NCBI GenBank assembly: GCA_902363555.1
Contig: CABJAM010000022.1
Location: forward strand, 1-22,956
Origin: Lachnospiraceae bacterium
Lineage (GTDB): Bacteria; Bacillota; Clostridia; Lachnospirales; Lachnospiraceae
Reading direction: 5' to 3'
Length of the DNA: 22,956 nucleotides
Shown here in pieces: positions 7,633 to 13,367 of the stretch. How positions within the stretch are numbered: position 1 is the stretch's first letter; each line of letters begins with the position of its first letter. The position numbers and the translations under genes were made by a program. The notes beneath the pieces were generated by a model. The model searched no databases. It worked only from the letters and a program-made list of their open reading frames with translations, and was not told the origin of the DNA.

Positions 7633-8860
7633 CTATCAGATACTTTATATCCCGTTCAATCGTATACTCGAAAGCATCCAGGCTGTCTATATCAGTGCTA
7701 CCATCATCAAGTCTCTCATCTAATAAAGACTCCGGATCCCATACAGCCTCCTCAAGGGCCTTACTTAACGATTCACAATCCTCAGTAATAAAAAACCGTC
7801 CTGCTCCCATGAGCCTGACGGTACAGTCAATTCTATCTTTAATCCGGATTTTCTTAGCTGGCCGAACAATGATGTGGGGAAAGCGCTCCTCAACGGCATT
7901 CCTTATGCCAGCACCCAAAACAGTTTCAGCATTATCCCAATAAAGTTCGTCCACACTGCCATATTTATCCTCCACTTCAGATATAAACGCTAATACCATA
8001 GAATCCAAAACATTGCTATCTATGGCTTCCTCACAATCCTTTTGGAGGATTCGTCTGGACATCAGAGCAACGATCTGCCTGTACTTCGAGGTATACCCTC
8101 TGGCAACAAAAGCATGTCCAGATTGATTGCCACCAAAGTCAATTCCAATAGAAATATCCATAAGGTCATTTGGATTGATACTCTTTAAAAACATACCTGG
8201 TTCATCTGCAAATTTTCTGTATATTGCTCCCTCAGCACGTTTCCATAAGCCCAAGATATAACGATCATAATATATCGTTCCCTCATATTCCTTACAAAGA
8301 TCCCCAACAAATTTAGGGTCCAGAAACGGATTGTCAAATATCTCATACTTCTGGCAATAGATATCTGCATCTGAATCAAGGAAAGCCTTAAACCAATGCG
8401 TAGGGTTCTCCGGATTGCAAGCGCCGTCAAAACAGGAGTAAGGCTTATCAAGACGCGATTTGAGCATCTGAAAGACTTCTTTGTTCCAATCTGCAATCTC
8501 ATCCCCATAACAATATTTGATACTGTCGCCCCTTATTTTTGATACCTGGCTGACCTTTTCAGCGCCAAGGCAGTATACATCCTCACCACATATACGAGCC
8601 TTATTATGATTGTTAATCTCGCCTACAAGCCGATCCGTATATAATTCACGCATTGGCCGGAGCACATTTCTCTCAATGGTTTCTCTCGAAACACCAAGGA
8701 TCACCGTATTTCCTTGTTTTCCAATACGTTCCCGAATACGGTATGGGATGATAAATGAAGTATCTACAAATGATTTACCTGAACGTACAGCCCCAACTTT
8801 TATATTCCAGCGATTATTGGCCTGGACAATATATTCATTCTGTTTCTTGCTTAACTGCAT
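7625..8860 (-). CDS. terL: Terminase large subunit
   Basis: A 411-residue packaging motor. The ATPase domain has Walker A GAVRSGKS at residues 23-30, a Walker B-like YCYGDE at 116-121 and a coupling motif GACNP at 146-150. The C-terminal RNase H-like nuclease has IGIDFGG with Asp241, a YWDNAE strand with Asp309, and an acidic D-x-x-DAFEY patch near 392-398. This set of motifs is that of PBSX/SPP1-type large terminases, which translocate DNA into the procapsid and cut the concatemer. The ATG follows AAGGGAG by about nine bases and overlaps the small-subunit gene by 26 bases. Confidence 0.93.
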   Translation of the reverse strand: MQLSKKQNEYIVQANNRWNIKVGAVRSGKSFVDTSFIIPYRIRERIGKQGNTVILGVSRETIERNVLRPMRELYTDRLVGEINNHNKARICGEDVYCLGAEKVSQVSKIRGDSIKYCYGDEIADWNKEVFQMLKSRLDKPYSCFDGACNPENPTHWFKAFLDSDADIYCQKYEIFDNPFLDPKFVGDLCKEYEGTIYYDRYILGLWKRAEGAIYRKFADEPGMFLKSINPNDLMDISIGIDFGGNQSGHAFVARGYTSKYRQIVALMSRRILQKDCEEAIDSNVLDSMVLAFISEVEDKYGSVDELYWDNAETVLGAGIRNAVEERFPHIIVRPAKKIRIKDRIDCTVRLMGAGRFFITEDCESLSKALEEAVWDPESLLDERLDDGSTDIDSLDAFEYTIERDIKYLIGG

Positions 8861-9302
8861 TTTCGTATACTCCCTTTAGAATCTCATCAAGCTTGTGTAA
8901 TGCTTCTTCTGATTCGTTCTCCCCAGTAGTTGATTGTTTCCTGGCTTGTTTGAGTTCTGTATCAGCCTGCAGGTTACGCATTTCCTCGTCCGGCTTGTCG
9001 CACTGACCTGAATACTTAGCCACAGCCTCGTAAGCCTTTACGTTACCGGACAGACCTTCCTTAATCATTGCCATGTTCAGGGCAGTTTCCAGCGTACAAT
9101 CGAGCCCCAGTGAGCGCAAAAGCGGTGCCCATTTGTCATCGTCTATTTCAAGGGTCAACATGAAGTTTAGCGTCTCACGAAAAGCCGCTTTTCGACGCCG
9201 GGCTTTTCCGGAAGCTTTGCCGCCATTAGAAGTTATAATCCGTAGTTCCTCCGTTGTTCTATGGTCGAACCCTTTATTTTTTATGTTTTCATAACCGGCC
9301 AT
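8835..9302 (-). CDS. terS: Terminase small subunit (probable)
   Basis: A 155-residue protein immediately upstream of and overlapping terL. It has an N-terminal NGGKASGKARRRKAAFRETL segment, seen in many small terminases of Clostridia phages, a middle helical region (ETALNMAMIKEGLSGNVKAYEAVAKY) and a charged C-terminal helix. Small subunits recognise the pac or cos site and stimulate the large subunit. The ATG at 9302 is preferred over the adjacent GTG at 9305 because AGGAAGG lies seven bases upstream. The HTH is not obvious by eye, so position carries much of the weight. Confidence 0.75.
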   Translation of the reverse strand: MAGYENIKNKGFDHRTTEELRIITSNGGKASGKARRRKAAFRETLNFMLTLEIDDDKWAPLLRSLGLDCTLETALNMAMIKEGLSGNVKAYEAVAKYSGQCDKPDEEMRNLQADTELKQARKQSTTGENESEEALHKLDEILKGVYENAVKQETE

Positions 9303-9340
9303 CACCTCACCTTCCTATCTGGCTATTTTTCAGCATTATA

Positions 9341-9360
9341 AAAGCACCCCGGAGGATGCC
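9341..9360 (-). terminator. Terminator after the membrane-protein moron
   Basis: On the minus strand GCATCC (9359-9354) pairs with GGGTGC (9349-9344), with one G-T pair and a four-base loop, followed by TTTTATAAT. It lies about 30 bases after the stop of the membrane-protein gene and 40 bases before the small-terminase start. The T-run contains TATAAT, so a late promoter for the packaging genes might overlap it, although no -35 element is visible. Confidence 0.6.
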
Positions 9361-9388
9361 TGTAACTATCTATACTTTTCACTTTTCA

Positions 9389-9877
9389 TTAGATATCTAA
9401 TTTCTTCATAATCTTCATTCGCTTAGAGATTTTATCAACTGCATTTCTATTAAACTCATTACTCTCATCCCTTTTTTTCTTATCTATAATCATATTACCA
9501 GAAATATCAAATAAAAGTTTAACAACTATGCTGATATTGGATGGCTTAGCAAAAAAGAAATTTACAACTCTCCACTTTTCAGTAACAAACCCTTCTAGCT
9601 CTGCAGCTATCTCCCTCAATTTATTTTTACATTCTAAAGCTTCAGAATTTTCGTACTCGTTACTTTTCGTTGTAGGAATGCCAGCGCGCTCAGATTCAAA
9701 ACTAGTAAAAGTTCTTACATGGGTAATAGACCAATAATATCGAACCAGTATATATGATAATTTTGCTTTCAATTCTTTATACCTTCGTAATGGTTTTAAA
9801 AACAACTCAATAAATAACTGTCCGAATACAAAAACTAAAACACCACTTATAACTGTAATAAAGGTTTCAAACAACAC
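9389..9877 (-). CDS. Membrane-anchored protein of unknown function (moron candidate)
   Basis: A 162-residue protein with one strong N-terminal transmembrane helix at about residues 6-28 (ITVISGVLVFVFGQLFIELF), then a basic, charged, mostly helical cytoplasmic-looking part ending KISKRMKIMKKLDI. The gene is clearly more AT-rich than the flanking terminase and integrase genes. It has its own promoter (9909-9937), a ribosome binding site (GGGAGG eight bases before a GTG) and a terminator (9341-9360), and a further terminator insulates it upstream. This is the layout of a moron expressed in the prophage, often for superinfection exclusion or phage defence. I do not recognise the family, and the function is not shown by sequence. 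Confidence 0.75.
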   Translation of the reverse strand: MLFETFITVISGVLVFVFGQLFIELFLKPLRRYKELKAKLSYILVRYYWSITHVRTFTSFESERAGIPTTKSNEYENSEALECKNKLREIAAELEGFVTEKWRVVNFFFAKPSNISIVVKLLFDISGNMIIDKKKRDESNEFNRNAVDKISKRMKIMKKLDI

Positions 9878-9908
9878 AACAAAATCCTCCCATAATATGT
9901 TTTATATT

Positions 9909-9937
9909 ATAATACACCAGTATTTTGTAGTTATCAA
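9909..9937 (-). promoter_or_regulatory. Sigma-A-type promoter for the membrane-protein gene
   Basis: On the minus strand TTGATA (9937-9932) and TATTAT (9914-9909) are separated by exactly 17 bases. The start site would fall near 9902, about 25 bases before the GTG. The -35 hexamer overlaps the first DnaA-box-like 9-mer, so a protein bound there would compete with RNA polymerase. Confidence 0.65.
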
Positions 9938-9973
9938 CATTATTTCCACAATATGTTGATTAATTGTGGATAA
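9931..9973. repeat. Cluster of DnaA-box-like 9-mers / interleaved inverted repeats
   Basis: Four 9-mers related to TTATCCACA lie in 43 bases: TTATCAACA (9931-9939, plus, one mismatch), ATTTCCACA (9942-9950, plus, two mismatches), TAATCAACA (9962-9954, minus, two mismatches) and TTATCCACA (9973-9965, minus, exact). Each same-strand pair is spaced 11 bases. The same bases form two interleaved inverted repeats, ATCAACAT/ATGTTGAT and TCCACAAT/ATTGTGGA. It could bind host DnaA or a phage repressor, or form a pseudoknot in RNA. Confidence 0.5.
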
Positions 9974-10011
9974 AAAAGAACGCCTGCAACAATTATAGTC
10001 ACAAGCGTTCT
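9972..10011 (-). terminator. Rho-independent terminator downstream of the ArpU-like gene
   Basis: On the minus strand AGAACGC (10011-10005) pairs with GCGTTCT (9983-9977), followed by a run of T residues. The loop is long at 21 bases. It would end transcripts coming from the regulator gene or from the short candidate RNA just upstream, and it insulates the moron promoter. Confidence 0.7.
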
Positions 10012-10056
10012 CTTCTCGAAAACATGATTTCAAGGAGGTAATCCTAAAATTCCATA
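9972..10056 (-). ncRNA. Candidate small RNA with anti-Shine-Dalgarno-like sequence
   Basis: An extended -10 element TGTTATAAT lies at 10070-10062 on the minus strand, without a clear -35. A transcript starting near 10055 would end at the terminator after about 80 bases. It contains GGATTACCTCCTT (10044-10032), nearly identical to the 3' tail of bacterial 16S rRNA (GGATCACCTCCTT), and no open frame longer than a few codons. The alternative is that this is the 3' untranslated region of the ArpU-like gene. Confidence 0.3.
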
Positions 10057-10061
10057 CTACG

Positions 10062-10070
10062 ATTATAACA
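10062..10070 (-). promoter_or_regulatory. Extended -10 promoter element
   Basis: TGTTATAAT on the minus strand matches the extended -10 consensus (TG, one base, TATAAT). The upstream sequence is A/T-rich but has no TTGACA-like hexamer at the usual distance. It lies just after the stop of the ArpU-like gene. Confidence 0.35.
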
Positions 10071-10086
10071 CAGATTTTTATGATTT

Positions 10087-10500
10087 TTATGAAAGTTGCA
10101 AACACGCCTTAATTTTTTTTGAAACCGTGCTTTGATCAATATTAAGTTCCCATGCAATATCGTACTGCCTTTTCCCATCAATATATGCCATCTGTAATAT
10201 CATCCGCGTTTCAGCATCATCAATACTGCTTATAAACTGCTCGATTTCCAGCAATTCCTTTTCATCAGACTCTAATCTTTTTTTATACTCTTTTATCCTA
10301 AGATTTAATGCATCTGACGCCTTAGGTTCATTCATAAGAACGGGCGTATGCACTTCGATATAAGGGAAATTTTTACTGGATCCCCTGACCTTCCCCAATA
10401 CAGCAGGCACCTCCGTCATTTCGATATCTTTGATTTTATCTAAGAGTTTCTCACGCTCCTTTTTCTTGGCACGATATTGTAATAATCTTTTCTTTGTCAT
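10087..10500 (-). CDS. ArpU/RinA-like late transcription regulator
   Basis: A 137-residue basic protein. It has a long charged helical region (about residues 60-95) followed by a C-terminal helix-turn-helix (RQYDIAWELNIDQSTVSKKI, residues 111-130) that resembles sigma region 4. This layout is that of small phage proteins (ArpU, RinA or DUF1492-type) which activate the late packaging and structural operon and are usually encoded just before the terminase genes, as here. The ATG at 10500 has GGAGG six bases upstream; a longer frame to 10719 runs through the integrase gene and is not used. Confidence 0.7.
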   Translation of the reverse strand: MTKKRLLQYRAKKKEREKLLDKIKDIEMTEVPAVLGKVRGSSKNFPYIEVHTPVLMNEPKASDALNLRIKEYKKRLESDEKELLEIEQFISSIDDAETRMILQMAYIDGKRQYDIAWELNIDQSTVSKKIKACLQLS

Positions 10501-10513
10501 ATAAATCCTCCAA

Positions 10514-11551
10514 TTATGCAGCCATTGCCCGATTAAACTCATAAGCAATGTTGCTTTGTGATATTGAAACATAATGATGTTCAGTGGTTGATGTACTCGC
10601 ATGGCCAAGCAGCTCCTTGATGTACTCCAGCTTAACCCCGCGGTCAAACAACATAGTTGCAAATGTCCGCCGAAAGAGATGCACAGTACAATTTTTCCGG
10701 AGCCCGGCACGATTCCCAATCCCGTGCAGTATCATCTCAATACCGCCCTTTTTAAGCGCCGGAGGGTAACCCAAAGCCCGATTTTTACGCTTGTGCGGGA
10801 AAAGATACGGACTGTTATCAGACCTCGTATGTAAAAACTCTACCAGGTGCTTCTTGGCCCGTGCGTCCAAATAGACAGTCCGGAACTTACGTGACTTTTC
10901 GCTACGCAACGTAATCTGCCCTCTCAAAAAGTCTACGTCCTCAATCTTAAGCTCTGTCAGCTCGCCCACCCGGATTCCGGTACTCAGCAGCAGGTCCACT
11001 AGTGCCAGCTCCCGGATATCCTGGCAGCTATCTCGCACCGTCTCGACCTCTTCCGGTGTCATGTGCTCCTTTTTTGGTGGGTCAACTTTTATATTATTAA
11101 TAGGCTTGATAATATTTTTCGTGATATAGCCATTATCGTGGCACCATCCATAAAAGCTGCTAAAATACCGCTTGGCGTTGGCCACAGTGTTGGAGCAGAC
11201 GCGCATACTGTATTCGGCCAGCCAAAACTTAACGTCCTCAGTAGTTACCTGATCATAGCGCTTGCCGGTGTACTCCAGGAGCTTACGGTTGTAGAGGACG
11301 TACTGCTTGATGGTATCCTCTTTGAGGTTTTCCAGCTTTTTATTCGCGGCAAATATTTGTAACATCCGGTCATTGCTGGTGTCATAGACTGCAATACCGG
11401 TCTGCATTGGGGTCACGTCAAAGTCATAGAGTTCATGGCGAATTGCATTGTCCAACGTCTTGAGGATATCCGCCTGCACCTGTGCTGCCATTACGCACAA
11501 TATATTGTTGATAATCATGTCCTTGGTATTTACTGCTGCTGTTGCTCCCAT
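10514..11551 (-). CDS. Tyrosine recombinase (phage integrase family)
   Basis: A 345-residue site-specific recombinase. The core-binding SAM-like domain is at about residues 70-145, and the catalytic domain has Arg194 (TGIRVGEL), a lysine near 219-222, HLFRR with His291 and Arg294, LLGH with His317 and Tyr327 as the likely nucleophile. All catalytic positions are present. About 65 extra N-terminal residues precede the SAM domain and could bind arm sites. The gene lies mid-genome, in the same direction as its neighbours, between the accessory region and the ArpU-like gene, instead of beside a lysogeny switch. It may integrate the phage or resolve multimers. The ATG has AAGGAGG six bases upstream, within a possible RNA switch. 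Confidence 0.92.
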   Translation of the reverse strand: MGATAAVNTKDMIINNILCVMAAQVQADILKTLDNAIRHELYDFDVTPMQTGIAVYDTSNDRMLQIFAANKKLENLKEDTIKQYVLYNRKLLEYTGKRYDQVTTEDVKFWLAEYSMRVCSNTVANAKRYFSSFYGWCHDNGYITKNIIKPINNIKVDPPKKEHMTPEEVETVRDSCQDIRELALVDLLLSTGIRVGELTELKIEDVDFLRGQITLRSEKSRKFRTVYLDARAKKHLVEFLHTRSDNSPYLFPHKRKNRALGYPPALKKGGIEMILHGIGNRAGLRKNCTVHLFRRTFATMLFDRGVKLEYIKELLGHASTSTTEHHYVSISQSNIAYEFNRAMAA

Positions 11552-11557
11552 AATTTT

Positions 11558-11611
11558 CCTCCTTAATTTTATTGATTAAGGACTGATAACATGGTATACT
11601 ATCCTTAATCA
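11558..11611 (-). promoter_or_regulatory. Recombinase leader with two competing hairpins
   Basis: In the minus-strand transcript three arms follow each other: TGATTAAGGA (11611-11602), TCCTTAATCA (11582-11573) and ATTAAGGA (11567-11560, the start of the AAGGAGG ribosome binding site). The middle arm can pair perfectly over ten bases with the first, freeing the ribosome binding site, or over eight bases with the third, hiding it. As DNA the first two arms are a ten-base inverted repeat with a 19-base spacer that could be an operator or recombinase site. Confidence 0.55.
11572..11600 (+). promoter_or_regulatory. Plus-strand sigma-A-type promoter
   Basis: TTGATT (11572-11577) and TATACT (11595-11600) are separated by 17 bases. 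It points against every protein gene in the window. It lies almost wholly inside the ten-base inverted repeat (11573-11582 with 11602-11611), the usual geometry for a repressible promoter. Transcription would begin near 11607. Confidence 0.5.
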
Positions 11612-11613
11612 GT

Positions 11614-11665
11614 GAGGTAATGGAGATGCTTTGGTAGGTGACTCCGTTACCTTTATTGTTTTGTT
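11614..11665 (+). terminator. Plus-strand hairpin with T-rich tail
   Basis: AGGTAATGGAG (11615-11625) pairs with CTCCGTTACCT (11642-11652) in plus-strand RNA, with one G-U pair, followed by TTATTGTTTTG. In minus-strand RNA that position would be a C-A mismatch and there is no T-run, so the structure favours a plus-strand transcript. It would end a transcript of about 55 bases from the promoter at 11572-11600. Confidence 0.45.
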
Positions 11666-11697
11666 TCGCACGTATGTTCTTCCAACGGTTTTTTTAT

Positions 11698-11726
11698 TGG
11701 GATGCCGAAGCATCCCACTTTTTATT
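11698..11726 (+). terminator. Strong plus-strand terminator hairpin
   Basis: TGGGATGC, a CGAA loop and GCATCCCA make a perfect eight-base stem (11698-11705, 11710-11717), followed by CTTTTTATT. On the minus strand it gives an eight-base stem with a TTCG tetraloop directly after the stop of the 62-residue gene, but without a T-run, so there it may only protect the 3' end of that message. Confidence 0.55.
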
Positions 11727-11910
11727 GCTTATTATCTATCTGCTTTTCGGACTTACCGGAACTCATTTCCCGTATGTAGCGATGCGGTACATTACACCTG
11801 ACCGCATTCATAACCAGTTCAAGCTCCGCCGCCTGTTTGGTAAGGTTGTAAAAGTCCGAAAACTTAACGTCCACTCTGTCCTCTGCTGTAAAATTATCAA
11901 TTAATCCCAT
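11722..11910 (-). CDS. Small hypothetical phage protein
   Basis: A 62-residue acidic N-terminal / basic C-terminal protein (MGLIDNFTAEDRVDVKFSDF ...). The ATG at 11910 follows AAGGAGG at nine bases and overlaps the end of the upstream gene by 14 bases, so the pair is probably translationally coupled. The segment AAELELVMNAVRCNVPHRYI is predicted helical. I recognise no family. Confidence 0.65.
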   Translation of the reverse strand: MGLIDNFTAEDRVDVKFSDFYNLTKQAAELELVMNAVRCNVPHRYIREMSSGKSEKQIDNKQ

Positions 11911-12163
11911 CTGTATAATCCTCCTTATTTTCAGCCAGCGCCAACACCCGCCCCAGCGCCTCCACATCTCTCCGCCATATCTCATCTGCCAACTCAGACC
12001 CTGCCCAATCCCGGCAGTGGCCACGCAGGCTGCACAGCTGCTCCATCGTGGCACCATCCAGAGTCTCCTCAAACTGGTACAGCCGCTCTGTCAGCTCAAT
12101 GATACTCGTACCAGCCGTCATCTGCGGCCGCCCGTCAGGCCCCATTGTTGTTAATCGGTTCAT
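11897..12163 (-). CDS. Small hypothetical phage protein
   Basis: An 88-residue acidic helical protein with the central segment IIELTERLYQFEETLDGATMEQL and a C-terminal ELADEIWRRDVEALGRVLAL helix. The ATG at 12163 lies nine bases after AGGAGG. It overlaps the upstream zinc-ribbon gene by 29 bases and the next gene by 14. No family is recognised. Confidence 0.65.
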   Translation of the reverse strand: MNRLTTMGPDGRPQMTAGTSIIELTERLYQFEETLDGATMEQLCSLRGHCRDWAGSELADEIWRRDVEALGRVLALAENKEDYTDGIN

Positions 12164-12359
12164 GGTCTGATTCCTCCTCACACTTCAAAAAAATCAACAA
12201 ATCGCTTACACAATCATCGCATAAATCAAAGCGTTTATCGCGACTACCTCCTGCGGTAAGAGTAGCACATCCGCCGATAAAATCACCTGTCATGTCAGAT
12301 ACCTTACGCGCATTCTCTGTATAAAAGCTACCACATCTGTCACATTTGTATGCTTCCAT
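12135..12359 (-). CDS. Small zinc-ribbon protein
   Basis: A 74-residue protein with two metal-binding pairs, CDRCG near residue 6 and CDDC near residue 47, spaced as in a zinc ribbon. The ATG at 12359 follows AAAGGAG at six bases. Such ribbons usually bind nucleic acid or protein partners; the partner here is unknown. Confidence 0.65.
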   Translation of the reverse strand: MEAYKCDRCGSFYTENARKVSDMTGDFIGGCATLTAGGSRDKRFDLCDDCVSDLLIFLKCEEESDHEPINNNGA

Positions 12360-12389
12360 TGCTGTCTCCTTTCTCAACTAAAGTTCAGT

Positions 12390-12701
12390 TTAGCGTGTTA
12401 TAACGCTCTGCCCTTCTTTGTCTGTAATATCCACCGATATTGTCATTCTTCCAAACGTATTCATAACCCGATCTCTTATTTCTTCACGGACAATACTTCT
12501 TGCACTTTTATCTATGCACTGTTCAATTTTATTTGATATGGCGTCGCTTGTATTTGTCTCGTGTAAGGCTTGAAATATTGCTCTTTTAAGTTCTTCTTGC
12601 AAAACTTCTTTTACCATATCCTTTAACGTAATTTTATTAATTCCTGCTTCATTAAGCATCTGCCTTATTTCCTGCCTAATTGCAATTTGCTCTACTGTCA
12701 T
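12390..12701 (-). CDS. Hypothetical helical phage protein
   Basis: A 103-residue, mostly helical protein (ITLKDMVKEVLQEELKRAIFQAL) that probably forms a coiled-coil oligomer, ending in a short beta-like MTISVDITDKEGQSVI tail. The ATG follows AAGGAAA. A 14-base repeat shared with the junction at 13125-13138 begins across its stop codon. No family is recognised. Confidence 0.6.
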   Translation of the reverse strand: MTVEQIAIRQEIRQMLNEAGINKITLKDMVKEVLQEELKRAIFQALHETNTSDAISNKIEQCIDKSARSIVREEIRDRVMNTFGRMTISVDITDKEGQSVITR

Positions 12702-12732
12702 ACACTTTTCCTTCCCGGCTTTCGCCTAAATC

Positions 12733-13116
12733 CTAATTTTCTTGGTAAATGGTCTGTCCACATTCCGGACAAAACTTATCTCCAACCACTCCATCCTCAC
12801 AGTTATTTTCTGCCCCACAAGCCGGACAAAAATATTCGTCCACATGGATTTCGTCTACTTTCATAGGTATCTGCTTTTCCAGAGCTTCAATACAGTTTCG
12901 GCTGTGCGCCACTGAAAGAAGTGTTTTTTCCGAAAAATCCTGCGGAAAAATCATACCTTTTTCCCGCTTTAAACTCTCTTCCATCGTCAATTCTGTTTTC
13001 ATCTTTACCTCCAAAATCCTAATTACCGGTTTGTATTTTTTACAGTGTCGGCTCCTTACGCCCATGCATACACCGCCATTGAGCTTGTATTTTTTACAAT
13101 TCATGCAACTTTCCAT
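12733..13116 (-). CDS. Cysteine-rich protein, apparent run-on of two small genes
   Basis: A 127-residue frame. Residues 1-38 hold a Cys cluster (CMNCKKY ... CMGVRSRHCKKYK), and residues 39-127 form a second unit with a zinc ribbon (CPAC ... CPEC). Between them lies an intact ribosome binding site, GGAGG five bases before ATG 13002, inside a stretch that closely matches the intergenic junction at 13339-13367. The second unit alone (89 residues, 12733-13002) resembles common phage proteins with an EALEKQIP helix plus ribbon. It is probably expressed both ways, or the first unit lost its stop by a small indel. Confidence 0.6.
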   Translation of the reverse strand: MESCMNCKKYKLNGGVCMGVRSRHCKKYKPVIRILEVKMKTELTMEESLKREKGMIFPQDFSEKTLLSVAHSRNCIEALEKQIPMKVDEIHVDEYFCPACGAENNCEDGVVGDKFCPECGQTIYQEN

Positions 13117-13124
13117 ATTTTCTC

Positions 13125-13334
13125 CTAAAGTTCAGTTTGACTATCCAAATTTCTTCCGCATATCGGGCAAAAATTTAATGGAATCCACTCATATGTTGCC
13201 GCAGAATCAGATGTTTGAATATCCATTTTCAACTGTTTTCCGTCAAATCTAATATCTACAACTTCATCTTTTGCAATTGATATCGTAGTTGTGCTACAAT
13301 ACGGACATTTTATATGTCCTCTTTTCAATTTCAT
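13125..13334 (-). CDS. Small double-CxxC zinc-ribbon protein
   Basis: A 69-residue protein with CPYC at residues 10-13 and CPICG near residue 56, separated by about 45 beta-rich residues (VVDIRFDGKQLKMDI). This is a zinc-ribbon layout of a kind frequent in Firmicutes phages. The ATG follows AGGAGG. Function unknown. Confidence 0.65.
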   Translation of the reverse strand: MKLKRGHIKCPYCSTTTISIAKDEVVDIRFDGKQLKMDIQTSDSAATYEWIPLNFCPICGRNLDSQTEL

Positions 13335-13338
13335 ACTG

Positions 13339-13367
13339 ACCTCCTAAATCCTAAAATAGTTACCGGT
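13339..13367 (-). repeat. Repeated gene-junction sequence (copy 1)
   Basis: The junction between the methyltransferase-like gene and the 69-residue ribbon gene shares its order of elements (ACCGGTAA, TTAGGATTT, GGAGGT, then ATGAAA) with 13007-13030 inside the 127-residue frame. Part of it (TTAGGATTTAGG) recurs at 12727-12736. The recurrence at cassette edges suggests modular exchange by short homologies. Confidence 0.45.

Noticed and set aside
11638..11904. Plus-strand GTG frame of 88 residues with a hydrophobic N-terminus (TPLPLLFCFARMFF...) downstream of the plus-strand promoter
   Set aside because: Its second half is antisense to two well-supported genes, no ribosome binding site precedes the GTG, and both terminator-like hairpins interrupt it. 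A toxin-like peptide is not excluded but is not supported.
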